DNA of 64,000 nucleotides from Podaxis mareebaensis (taxonomy: Eukaryota; Basidiomycota; Agaricomycetes; Agaricales; Agaricaceae). Shown here in pieces: positions 26,053 to 37,251 of the stretch. The notes beneath the pieces were generated by a model. It was not told the DNA's origin. It searched no databases and saw only the letters and a program-made list of their open reading frames with translations. Within the stretch, counting starts at the first letter, position 1, and every line of letters starts with the position of its first letter. The translations under genes and the position numbers were made by a program. The stretch spans positions 171,099-235,098 of the forward strand of contig JAEUWP010000138.1 of NCBI GenBank assembly GCA_018524725.1, in the 5' to 3' direction.

Positions 26053-28011
26053 ATGCCCCCTTCCCTCGCCCTCGGTCGCAGGCTGCCCCCTCGACTCTTT
26101 CTCTCTTGCGGTCGTCGTAGACACCTCTCCACTGCTCCTGCGTACGAGGATTGCGATGTTGTTATAGTCGGAGGCGGTCCTGCCGGACTTGCACTTGCGG
26201 GTGCTCTCGGTCAGCTTTCCATATCCGTTCTCATCCTTCTCTCCTCATCACAAACTTTACAGCTGCTTCCAATGTCATTCGACAAAATCTCCGCGTCGCA
26301 CTTGTCGAGGCCGGCGACCTCGACAAGATTCGTACCTGGCAGTTACCTCCCGACAAATATTCCAACCGCGTTAGCTCTCTTACAAATGCTTCCTACGCCT
26401 TCCTGAAAGGTCCATACAGTCGTCTGCTACCCACACGCGTTTATTAACAAGATCTATGCTTTACAGATATTGGTGCATGGGATTACGTCCAACACGAACG
26501 AACATGTCCCATTGAACATATGCAAGTTTGGGACGGCATCTCCGACGCACGTATCAATTTCGACACTACAGAACTAGCTACCGCCTCGCGATACGAGGGA
26601 ATGGCACGCCTCACAGAAAACCTCAACCTCCAGCGAGGTCTCCTACATCTTCTCGACAAGGTACCTGGACTGGACCTCATCCACCGGACCAAAGTTACTT
26701 CTATCACCCGGGAATCAGAGGCACACGGTGCTTGGCCTATTGTGAATCTGGATAATGGCCGCCGTTTAAGGGCGAGGCTACTTGTGAGTTGCTTCACCGA
26801 GTCGCCGCTAGATTCACTTCCATTTTTTCCTTCCCGTAGGTGGGTGCGGATGGATTCAACTCCCCAGTCCGAGCCTATGCCCAAATCCCCTCCTTTGGCT
26901 GGTCATACGACACCCAAGGCGTCGTTGCTACACTCGTGCATCACCCACGGAGTGCATACGAAGGCCCAAACACCACTGCCTACCAGCGTTTCCTCCCTAC
27001 CGGCCCAATTGCTTTCCTTCCATTGTCCCCAACCGTCTCTTCTCTTGTCTGGTCAACAAGACCCCATATCGCCCAAGCCTTGCAAGCCTGTGACCGCTCC
27101 ATTCTCGCATGCATGATCAACGCCGCGTTCCGGCTGCCTCAAGTCTCCCTCCAGTACCTCTATAACCGCATCTTCGAGGCCCAGGTTGCAGGCACACCGA
27201 TAACCACTCAGCAGATCCAGGAAGAGGTGCTCTGGCGCGAAAAAAGCCACGCTATTGATCAGCATTCTGCTCTGTCTTCTTCTGCTGCAATGCAGCCCGG
27301 TGACGCGCCTGTCGGCATTCCTCCCGCAGATTCTGAGCTTGTCCCTCCGCTAGTTACTTCCATCCAGGCTGGATCCGTAGCTTCCTTCCCCCTCCGTTTC
27401 AACCACACCGAATCTTATCTTGGCGAAGGTACGGGCGCGCGTACAGTCCTCGTTGGAGATGCAGCACATACAATACATCCTCTCGCCGGTCAAGGTCTCA
27501 ACCTCGGTCTTGGAGATGTTGAATGTCTTGCCAAGTGCATCGAAACTGCCATTCTCCAAGGAAGCGACGTCGGTAAGCAACATCCTAAAAATTCTTTATT
27601 GTACTAGGTTCATTTTACTAACGAAGGGCGTTTATGAACTAACTAGGGTCACATACGGCTTTACAACCATATGCACGAGAACGATATCTTATGAACCACA
27701 CAATAATGGCCGCAGTGGACAAGCTACATAAAATATACACCACGGATTTCGGACCTGTCGTATGGGCACGGTCAACGGGGCTCGAGGTAGTGAACGAGTT
27801 GGACTCGTTGAAAGCCGCTATAATGATGACAGCCGGGGCAGACGGCCGAAAATCCGGTGTGGCGGCTGGTTGGGATTTGGTGGCGAGGGGCGTCGAGACC
27901 ATGGGTGGTGCCGTAAGAGTTGCACAAGCCATCGGCGGGGGTATCGGGGGTATAGTAAGTGGTGGCGTGCAGACTTTGGTGAAGGGAATGACGGAACGTC
28001 CGAAGGCGTAA
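26053..28011 (+). CDS. COQ6: Ubiquinone biosynthesis flavin monooxygenase Coq6 (mitochondrial)
   Basis: Flavin-dependent C5-hydroxylase of the coenzyme Q pathway, acting at the mitochondrial inner membrane within the CoQ synthome. Exons are 26053-26209, 26263-26409, 26467-26783, 26840-27572 and 27647-28011; the product is 572 aa. The N-terminus is rich in Arg and Leu without acidic residues and looks like a mitochondrial presequence. Motifs: CDVVIVGGGPAGLALAGAL (FAD Rossmann), NRVSSLTNAS, HMQVWDG, VGADGFNSPVR (DG motif) and TVLVGDAAHTIHPLAGQGLNLG (second FAD motif). A roughly 60-residue low-complexity insertion (near 27,260-27,370) precedes the last FAD motif. The C-terminal Gly-rich helix region is typical of fungal orthologues. 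It shares a short intergenic region with SEC6. Confidence 0.93.
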
Positions 28012-28094
28012 TAGTGTTGGCTATGAACAAATAGTTTTGGAACAAGGAGCGTCGACTTGGAGTAAAGATCGTGTGGATGTTGTAAGAAAGAATT

Positions 28095-29138
28095 TTATTC
28101 AACAAATTTATGGGGTGTGGGGAAGTTCCATTCCCGAGTCGAGTCCCGAAGCCAGTCCAGAAGCGCATAGTCAGAGTCAACTCGATCCTTGGTTGGGACC
28201 GTCGTTACTTTGATTCGACGCTCCATCTGCATGATCTTCTGGACCATGCGTTCATATGCTATAGCATGATAGCCCTTTCTCTTGTTGGGAGATTCGACCC
28301 GGATTTCAACAATCTTGTCCAAAAATTCGTCGGGAAATCGTTCGAAGGGACGATTCTGGTGGATGCCCTCGAGCCCAAAAACCGAGGCGACGTGCCCCAG
28401 AAGCTCGTCGGCCGTACGTTGGCACTGGAAGAACAAGTGTGTGACGTTTGGTGCACGGACAAGAATTTCGTGGAAAGTAGCCCGGGAATGGTCTGTGAAG
28501 CCAGTAAACCGCAGCCGCTTCAGAGATGGGAAGTCGACGGATGGCGGAGAGATGGTAGGAACGGCTGGAAAGCCATTGAAGAGGGTAAATTCAACCAGGT
28601 TGGGCATGGGTACAGAAAGGAGGACGGTGGGGCGCGCAATTGAAGAACACAAGTAAAAGGTTCGGAGGGTCGGCGCGGCCATAGTCAGAATGCCGAAAAA
28701 TGCATTACATGCATATCCCTGCGAGGACATCAGGTCAGCAAATACAAAATGTGAAGGAGACAGAGGAAAGATGAAGGCACTAACGTAGTGGATCTGGGTA
28801 CCCCATTGGTAGCCTTCCACCGGCCCCTCTTCACCTGGACGAACTTGCTCATGGGCAGAAATGAAGAGATGGATGATGCGGCGAAGGTGCGGGGGCTTGG
28901 TGAGGAGAACTTGATGGCAGCGCAAGATTTGGGGCATGCTCCAAACTGCGAGGGAGCGGTATTTAATATCCTCAGATACGTCGTGGATGTACCGCGACAC
29001 CAAGGACAGGGAACGGCCCGTACGACCTTCGTCGTCGCAGGCCATGGTGAATATCCTCTTGCATATCTCCGGAGGACATTGCTCAAGTGGGGAGCGAGAA
29101 ACTGGCTGGTCTGGGGGCGGGGAAGTAGGAATAGACAT
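28095..29138 (-). CDS. F-box-like domain protein, hypothetical
   Basis: Two exons (29138-28785 and 28718-28095, 66-nt intron) give 325 aa. Near the N-terminus PLEQCPPEICKRIFTMACDDEGRTGRSLSLVSRYIHDVSEDIKYRSL has the shape of the degenerate F-box domains that are abundant in Agaricomycetes: P-x-E-I-x-x-x-I-F, then LSLVSRY. The middle has leucine-rich segments (LRTFYLCSS, LVEFTLFNGFP, LKRLRFTGF), and the C-terminus is charged. F-box proteins link substrates to SCF ubiquitin ligases; the target here is unknown. The family is fast-evolving and expanded, so orthology cannot be stated. Confidence 0.75.
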   Translation of the reverse strand: MSIPTSPPPDQPVSRSPLEQCPPEICKRIFTMACDDEGRTGRSLSLVSRYIHDVSEDIKYRSLAVWSMPQILRCHQVLLTKPPHLRRIIHLFISAHEQVRPGEEGPVEGYQWGTQIHYVSAFIFPLSPSHFVFADLMSSQGYACNAFFGILTMAAPTLRTFYLCSSIARPTVLLSVPMPNLVEFTLFNGFPAVPTISPPSVDFPSLKRLRFTGFTDHSRATFHEILVRAPNVTHLFFQCQRTADELLGHVASVFGLEGIHQNRPFERFPDEFLDKIVEIRVESPNKRKGYHAIAYERMVQKIMQMERRIKVTTVPTKDRVDSDYALLDWLRDSTREWNFPTPHKFVE

Positions 29139-29581
29139 GGGGGAATGGAAGGAAGGAGGGTTGAATGGGTAGGACCTTTTTTATCCCTTCCTGGGGCATA
29201 CACATATTCAGTAACCCTGAATTGTTAGCATTGGCGGCCTGGGAGTGCAGGTCGGTGATCCAATTATATAGCATCAGAGTTGATGAATCGCAACTAGTAA
29301 CTAGCCAAGCGGGCGAAAGGGTTAGCAGGATTGTTGAATGGGTAGAGAGAATACTGCAGACTGCAGAAAGAGGGAAAGCAAGATTCAAGCTGGCCGTGAT
29401 GATGTAATCGGGCCTTCCAATGCACAACCAGGTACGCCGTTCCATTCCCAATACCCTCCACAATACACACATCCTCCAATAATCTTCCCCCCCAAACCAA
29501 TGTCGCCCTGACCAGTCTTAAAATATATCGACTCAATGCCCTTTTGTTATCCCTCTATTTCCTCCGAAAATCCCACCGCTC
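29139..29581. other. Divergent spacer between F-box-like gene and coiled-coil gene
   Basis: No gene supported. It probably carries promoters for both flanking divergent genes. Short open frames on both strands have no recognisable motif. Confidence 0.5.
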
Positions 29582-30393
29582 ATGCGTCATTACATGACAG
29601 CCCACTCAACACGTCTACAACAAATCCCTTCTCGTTCGGATAGCCTCGCCGACTCCCTTTTACAATACTTCCCTGCTGAGGGTACGGCCTCCTTGCGCCT
29701 CTGGTCCCATTTATATATTGATCCAAATTGTATGAGGTCAGATGGTGAAACGCCAAAAACCGGAAACACTCCGATTGCAAAGGAGAGAATTCTCCTAGAC
29801 AAAGTCCAAAGCCTGTTGGATAGTGTTCAATCCAAGCACCACGAAAACCTCGCACGTCTTAAGCGGCTCGATGAGTTATTAACCCAGCTCTCAACGGTAT
29901 GTTGCCTTTACATGGATCTGTCATTCCAGGAACTAACTGTTGGCTGTGTGTTCATTTACAGACCTATGAACGTCTCCATCAAACGCTCAAACATAGTACA
30001 CAGTCTATCCCACCCCAGCGTCACGGTCTGACCGCAGCACACTGCGACTATATCTCAGCCATGATCGAAGCTTCTCTGGTGAAAATATCCCTCCTGCGCG
30101 CCCGCGCTCAGCATTCTTTATACGGGGCCAAGTCCCAAACACGGCCTGGACACGAGGGCACCATTGCTTCGGCCACCGCCATTGCTTATCGTAAACTAAA
30201 GGCTGATGAGGTCCAAATGCGGGAAGAGGAGCGTATCTTGGACCAGAAGCTTAAAGAGTATGAGGACTTGTTGGCGCTTGTAGACGCCGGTCACGGTGGC
30301 TTCCAACAAGTTGTAAATGATTGGACGAGGGTGAAGAAAGAAACCGAGGAGTGTCGGAAGGATTTGAGGAGACTTGGCTGGACCGGAGATTGA
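29582..30393 (+). CDS. Coiled-coil protein, possibly HAUS4-like augmin subunit
   Basis: Two exons, 29582-29896 and 29962-30393 (65-nt intron), give 248 aa. I do not recognise it with certainty. It is largely helical: a heptad-like stretch covers residues about 65-115 (LLDKVQSLLDSVQSKHHENL). A second long helical region spans residues about 180-245, with YRKLKADEVQMREEERILDQ and a closing DWTRVKKETEECRKDLRRLG. The placement of a helical pair ending in this type of segment resembles the C-terminal half of HAUS augmin-like subunit 4, which loads gamma-tubulin onto spindle microtubules; that is an inference from architecture only. It could equally be another small coiled-coil scaffold. The start at 29582 is the first ATG in frame. 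Confidence 0.6.
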
Positions 30394-33300
30394 GGTCGAT
30401 CTCTTTGTAGAATGGAATTCGATCCATCTGCACCAAATTCACTTCTGAAACACACACCACACTTCCTTTCCGCGCGCTTCCGATGCCAAATTTACATCTA
30501 GCCTTCACAACAGCCTCGTGTCCAACTTAACGAAGATTTCCAGGTCCCCCTTACCTTGTACGGTATGGAGCACGTAGCATTTTTAGCTGTGAGCGCCAGC
30601 GCTCTTTCCTCCCCGTCTTCCCAACTTCTTCCAACCAATGAAATGTTCTTGTTCCTGACCTTTCCTTCACCAAGACAACAGTCCATGGAACCGCTTACCG
30701 GCAACCCACAATTGGCGAAACTACTTACACGAGATGCCACTTTTACGGTTACGTACTCCAACGAGAGTAATATACCAACATATGTGCATCACATTTTCAT
30801 CTTCAAGCCCCTTTGCGGAATCCGTGGAACCGGGGTAATCGCCGTTACCGAGTACATGGATCGTTGAGCGATATGAGCGATATGAAGCTTCTGGCCTTGA
30901 GCGGATGATCTACGTCCTAGGCTCCGAAATTTGCCGCTCGCCTGCCCATAAACTGTGCCACCATCAAACGCCCACTACCTAAGCTTTGCTTGTCAAGGCC
31001 AGGGGAACTGACACCGGGAGCACATCTTAAATACCCGAATGTCACACTTTGCTTTCCTTTGTGAACGACAGAACAAGAAAAGAATTACCTTTCCAAAGGC
31101 ATAATTTTCCCATCCTCATAATCTTGTTTCTCTTTTTCTGGACATGGGGAACGCAGAAGCACGGCGGTGTTCATAGTTCCCAAGTAATTTCCCTGTAGTC
31201 AGCGTCGGGACCGCCCACTGTTTGTCTGGAACTCTGATGTGATCGCAAGGCACCCAGGAAGGCACTCAGGTTACTGGGGAGAAGACGTGGCTCTCTCACC
31301 TACAAGGTCCATAAATATCGCGGACAGGCGTTGCCTTCACATTGGTGAGTCTCTCACCAACAGCAGTGATGAGAGTTTGTGGGTATAATCTCCTTCATCG
31401 TACTTATTACGAGGAAATAATGTGAGGCAACTGGCCGTCATATCCTTCCGCTCGGAATCGAACTCCCAAACCCAAGCGGCAAAACGGCTCCTGCGTGGGT
31501 TAGGGTTTGACTGTAGCATGTCAAAAAGTGAAAGCCCCAGGAGTGGCAGTCAAGCTACCACCTGAATATTGCCTACAGAACAATTCCCTTTCCTTTTGCG
31601 CAAAACTTGGATTCACGTGAAAAGCAAACAAGCAAAGCATCAGCATTCAAAGGGTAAAGAACCCTAATGGAGGCAAGAAGCACCGACAGGCTGGCTTCCA
31701 CTGTCAGGCTCCCTGGAACCTGTAACACCTATTCCTGGCGTCACAGGAGTTCCTCCTTTGTATAACAGGTTCAATCACCTTTCGGTAGTTTTTCTACAGC
31801 GACACCAACATTCAATATTTGTGCTGATTGGCGAGGCTAACCGGTTTTCAGATCCCATATGGTATGCCGCGGCAGGAAGGCTTGGTATCCGAATTAGATG
31901 AGAACGTGAGCCAAATTGCTATTAATTTGTTGACAAAGCAACATCTCGACCAAAGGGATGATGACGAACGGAATAGCTCCCCAACGACATTGCAAAGTCC
32001 TCATCCTGCCTGTGAACGCGTGTTGATCAAACTATACGGATTGTGCAGAAGGAGATGGAAGGAGGAAAAAGGCCTGCTTCCTTGTTTCAATGACGCTTGA
32101 TGAGGTAGGACGACAAGTCCTGTTCGTGCTGGGAGTTTAAATCATGGACGATGGCACTGCTAGGAGATCGCCGAATATTGTCTGTGAACCAGAGGTTAAA
32201 AACTGAACCCTCCGAAAGCCTAGGACTCAAACACACTGATTGATAGGCGAGGCGGGTTCCGTAGTCAAGCATCAAGTCAAGAAGACACAGACAGATGTAC
32301 ATATGATGAACGCTTGACAGCTCTTATTCGGTTTGGTTAATTAAGGTGCTTTTAAGAATTTAGCCCGTGCAGGTGTTTGCAACCACTAAAGCCAACCCTC
32401 CCGGGCTCTACGCGTACTCGATGTTGAACGTTGAGTAGGGTTGAGTACTCAGGAGGCGCCAACCCTCCGGATCCGAGGCTGCAAGGGAAATCAAAACACT
32501 CAGTTCCCCCCGGTTTTCATTGCGACCTGAGGGGATAGGATATCATCGGCTCGCCGGCGACATCAGCTGAACGGATGCCTCTATCTGATGGCGCGACGCG
32601 AGAGCAGGAAAAGGAATAGTGCACCTTGGATGTCCATCCAAGTTGCCGGAGTGGATCAGCTGAGACGACTCTGACAAAAGGCTCGCGTCGTTGGGGATTA
32701 CAAATATGAGTAAGTACCATTGTCATCAAGCCAGAGGGGATATGACACTACTGACACAAAGGCACCAGAGCCTGCTGCTCGATGTGGTAAAGTACTCCAA
32801 TTAGGATTAGCGAGATCAGTGATGGGATTCCTCTCTCGATGCGGGAAACGACAAAAGGGGAGAGGAGGTGGATATACGGAGTTAGCTGATTTGTTCTCGA
32901 GATGAGTATCATTCCGCCACCTTCACCATTTTGCTGCAAGTAGTAAAATGAGTTTATTTTGGCGGCAGGGGACAATTGTAGGCGCATCATACGAATTCGG
33001 CTAGGCCACAATCTAATCGGGTTCCATGGCAATTGATGATCTCAAGAGGCGACCGTTTAGCCCATCTTGGCCGTTCCCGGACGTCGAGCAAGGTCGGGTT
33101 GATGCAAAGTGGGACAAGGAATCGAGGAAACAATTACACGAGATGCATTACGGTATACACGCACACAATAAGCGAGGGCGGCACGACGCAACTTGGACAT
33201 AATCGTCCACGTCAAGTACGAAAGCCGTTAGGACCCAGTGGGACCCCTTTGGCACCACTAGCCACGAGCGGGAGCCAACGATTGTGGGACTCTATCAGGC

Positions 33301-36189
33301 TTTATTGCCCCGACTACATCCAAGTCTTCCATTTCATATGTCGTCTGTGCAACAGCCCATGTACGCTTCTGTGACAGGATCCAGGAATACCATGTGAGGG
33401 CCGGACAGAAGTCTATTGGACACCGAAGGCTACCATGTTTGGGTGTTAGAGTCATTGGGTTAGGTTATCGTATAAAGACCGTGGTCACGGGTGATGACTT
33501 ATTGATGCCCGTATACTTTACTACTCACCGATACCGAACGTCCGTTTTGGGACAGTGAACGTTCGCCTGAACCATCCTAACACTAAAAAAGGCTGTGAAA
33601 ATGTTGGACTCCCGTCGAGAGCGCATCAATGGTCTTTTCTTAGTACATGGGCGTCCCTGAATAAGCGCGTCGCGTCATGTCATGTCACACTTGCTGCACC
33701 GGGGCGACCCTATCGCATCGACTTCAAACCTATACTTCTCAACAGTCTACCAAATTTGAGGTTAATGCAGTACAAACCGATCCATGCTCATTTATACGTC
33801 CAGTGTAATGCCTTGGTTGACTATTAGCGCAGGGAATGACAGGTTCTGTTGCTAGGGTTCAGATTGATTCTGGGCATTTTACGAACGTACTGCAAATCGT
33901 CCGCTACTCTTAGTGCCTGAGGATATGAGCTATATAGGCGCAATGAAGGATATAGGATGACATAAAATAACGTGAACGATACAACATGTCCAATAAGTTA
34001 GATCTGAGCCCAAGCCACCAATTTCCGGGAAGAGCGCATGCAGATTTAGTTGTTGAAACCGTCTGACCATGATTATTTCTTGGGGTGGATGTCGGGCGTG
34101 AGGGGTGATTCAGCAACTCGAAATTCACACGGGGATCTAACGTTGAGGGTGATTTCACGCTGAAAGTCCGACAAGCAAATGGGGCGCTACTTGTGCGGAA
34201 TTACATTCCTAGCGAATGCATAGTTTAACTGCTACTTGAAACGGCCGACGAATTCGCTGGATTGTTAGTGGGCGCTGTGGGAAGGGAACTGGTTGTGTAA
34301 ACACGCCCGCGTGTTCGCGAGGCATAACCTCAGATAACTAGTAACCATAACCCGAAACTGAATAGAGAGAAGAAGGCCTTGTCCCCTGGACTTGTGATCT
34401 CCTGCGCCTCCAAATTCATAACCAAGTATAAGGTGGTCGGAACAATGCTGCCAGCTTTCGGAAGATTTCAGAATTACGCCTTCTGTTGATCGTAAAAGCG
34501 ACTAGTGATATACGTGGATATGGCGGACCCGATCCCACCGTGTCGTGTAACGTTCGGAAATTCACGATCCGATTGGCATGAGCAACCTGATAGGTGGTAT
34601 AACGGAAGTAGAGTGACATCCATGGCGACATGCAGGTTCAACTGAGCATGAACGCCTTCGAGCGTTACGCTCGGTATTACTTGATCTATCGGCTTGTGAT
34701 GTCTCCCTTTCGGAAGCACAATAGCGCAACGCGGTCGAAGGGGTACCAGGAATCTGAGATAAACCCTGCGGAGCTCGTCGAAAAGGGGTTCCCTGGTTTA
34801 AAGACAAATGTTTTGTTTCCATGGTAGATCTCTCGGGCTGGCTTGAATATGTGATGGCTTGGACAAGCGTGGAGGAGAATAGACTTTGGCGTCCCAAGAG
34901 CCATGAAAGGCTCATCTTTGTAACCTGAGCAGCATAGATCACGGTCTACTTGCATGGTAGTGATTAAGAGGAAAGCAAGAAGTGGCATAGGATCTATGAT
35001 GTTGATAAATGGCGTAGATGTTCAAGATGGCGCAGAAGGAGCTGCATATTGGCGAGGGGTCATATTTCTCGTCATTACGCTCGGTGGCACCAGTCATCGA
35101 GTTTTTGGATCGGGAATGGAGAGGATATGGTCCTACGTACTCCTACCTGAAATGAGACACGGTATTTGTGAAGTTGCTGATGCTGGAAGGCCATCCACGT
35201 TCAGGTTTCAATCAACGTCCGGCCAAGATTTGCTAGATATACTCCAAGTAGACATGGAAACAGCAGTGAACACATCGCTCGCTTGAGTTTGAAGATTGTC
35301 TGTTCTCCGTGGGGAATAAAATGACCAGAATGTAAACGACAATGGTGGAAAAGTCAGAGGTAGATCAAGGCGAGTAGCGGTTCTTCAGTGGACAGAACCA
35401 AGAATCGAATAATGCTCTTTGCCGTTACGAGGGGAAGAATGTAGCTTAGACGCTCTTGACCGGGTGTCCAATATCCCGATCACAGAATAAATGGAAAGGT
35501 AATGGGTGACGCGAAAATGACGCCCGGTGGCGCGCAATTAACCAGATATAGAAATTCGGGGAGGGCAAATGGGGAAAACGTCGGGACCTTGTCTGGGCAG
35601 GTGCGGGCACTTGTACGAAAGAAATGACGACGGGTGTTCAGCATTCCCGCTCAGGATCAAGATGAGGTCATCAAAGTCGATCGCGTGGGGAAGGCCTGGT
35701 GGGCTTGGAGATGGATTTGGGTCCGTTGGCGGGTTGCCAGCTAATGCCTAGCAACCTTTCGGAGTTGGCCTCATGGATGGGGGGTGATGCCTCATGTTGT
35801 GGACAATACTCATGTCACAAGCTGACTGCGCGCGCTCCCAGCCTTCCCGATGTCAGGAAATAACGGACACGATGTGATCACAGTGTAGTGCACGAAAATG
35901 TGGCAGCCCTAGAGAACCTGACCTTGTTCTAATTGGAGGAATTTTTTGGATGGAAGAAAGTTAGTGGGAGTGGGTCCAAGAGCCAGCATTGTTCGTGAGC
36001 GACAATGAAGGGAGCGGAGATGAGGGGGAAAAGATCGGGGGAGAAAGAGGAAGGTAGATCTGAGATGGATCTAGCTACCTGGGGTCCTGGGAGAGTCGGT
36101 GGACTAGCCAATTGTGGCCGGAGGAGGATATAAGGGAAATGAGACTATATAACACGCCCAATTGCACGCCCTCCTCCTTGCCAGTCCAG
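30394..36189. other. Gene-poor region, 5.8 kb
   Basis: No convincing gene. Open frames are short (60-126 codons), occur on all strands alike, and carry no family motif or coherent set of splice joins. CpG is not depleted, so this is unlike the transposon block at the right end. A short direct repeat (GCCAACCCTCC, about 32,392 and 32,458) and a GAGTACTC palindrome lie near 32.4 kb. It could be decayed repeat DNA, non-coding transcription units or very diverged genes; nothing more can be supported by eye. Confidence 0.5.
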
Positions 36190-37251
36190 ATGTTCCGTGC
36201 TCACTCCCCCTACTCCCCCTTCTTCACCTCAGGCCTCCTCTCAGAGCCCATCTCGGCCTCCAGCGATGTTTTCCCATCAGACGATCGGTCTGCCATCTTC
36301 TTTGACATCGTCTTCAACGACGATGACCATTATCGCTCTTTCCTCTCCCTCGACCTCGCAGAGACGCAATCCACGCGCTCCCTCAGTCTTAAGCGCAAGC
36401 CTTCCTCAAAATATACCGCTCGTTCCTCAAATAGGCCAAGGCCCAAAGTCCAGTATGTTCTATCCTCTTCCCTCCTATAAACACGACTCATTTTGCCCTG
36501 TAGTTGCATTCCTGAGGTCCCCTCCCGTGATTCGTTGCGATCCATGCCTTCGCCAAAACCAGCCCCTTCCATGACTCTGCCACCACCTCCGGCTCCCTCA
36601 AATCGCTCTCCCATTCCTACCACTCCTCCCCGCCTCCCTTCACTTCCTCCCCTTCCCTCCTTGACTCTTGATCTTTCCGCATCACCTCGGCGCAAGTCTC
36701 TCTCCCCCAAAAAGCTTTCTGTTGCATCATCAAAACCACCCTCACTTCGTCCGCCCACGAGACAGTCCTCGACTGTATCCACCCGCACTCGTCTGCGCAA
36801 TCGAGCAGCTGCCCTCGCCCTTCTCGAGGGTCGTCAGAAGCCTGTCGTGCCACCACCACCGCCTCGTCCTCGCCTGGATCTCAAAAATTTTATGAGCATG
36901 AGCGATGACGAGGACGATGGAGAAGAAGACATTGACCCAAAATCTGACCACGAGGACGATGTCGTCCAACTCTTTAACCCTTCCTTCGAACCAGAGGACA
37001 TCGTTCTCCCGCCATCGCCCACCACCCTTTCCTTTCCGCCTTCACGTGTGCCTCGCCCTTCCAGCGGCGACGGTGCCTCGAAATTCGGAGGGCGAAAGGC
37101 CTCACAGAGGAGGATCAAGCATAAATCGGGTAAGGCCAGTGAATGGTTTCCCCTCAAGAGCTTCATCGATCTCTACAACGACAACGATGATGATTCTGGA
37201 CCCTCGAGCTGGAATTGGAGGAGTTTTATTGAGGTTGCAAACGTCTCATAA
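36190..37251 (+). CDS. Hypothetical proline/serine-rich disordered protein
   Basis: Two exons, 36190-36452 and 36504-37251 (51-nt intron), give 336 aa with the frame kept across the join (PKV then HCIPEVPS). The N-terminal 60 residues have hydrophobic and acidic content (FFDIVFNDDDHYRSFLSLDL). The middle is Pro/Ser-rich with many S/T-P sites. The C-terminal third has an acidic block (SDDEDDGEEDID) and ends in SEWFPLKSFIDLYNDNDDD and a closing WRSFIEVANVS. That last part looks like a conserved motif rather than random low complexity. I know no function for it; a nuclear or regulatory role is a guess from composition. It is the only credible gene in the 30.4-40.7 kb gene-poor segment. Confidence 0.65.

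Noticed and set aside
30556..30867. 103-codon frame after the coiled-coil gene
   Set aside because: No homology cue; it probably falls in 3' untranslated or intergenic DNA.
31440..31520. tRNA-like T-loop (TTCGATTCC on the minus strand)
   Set aside because: The bases flanking the loop do not form a 5-bp T stem and no acceptor or anticodon arm fits.
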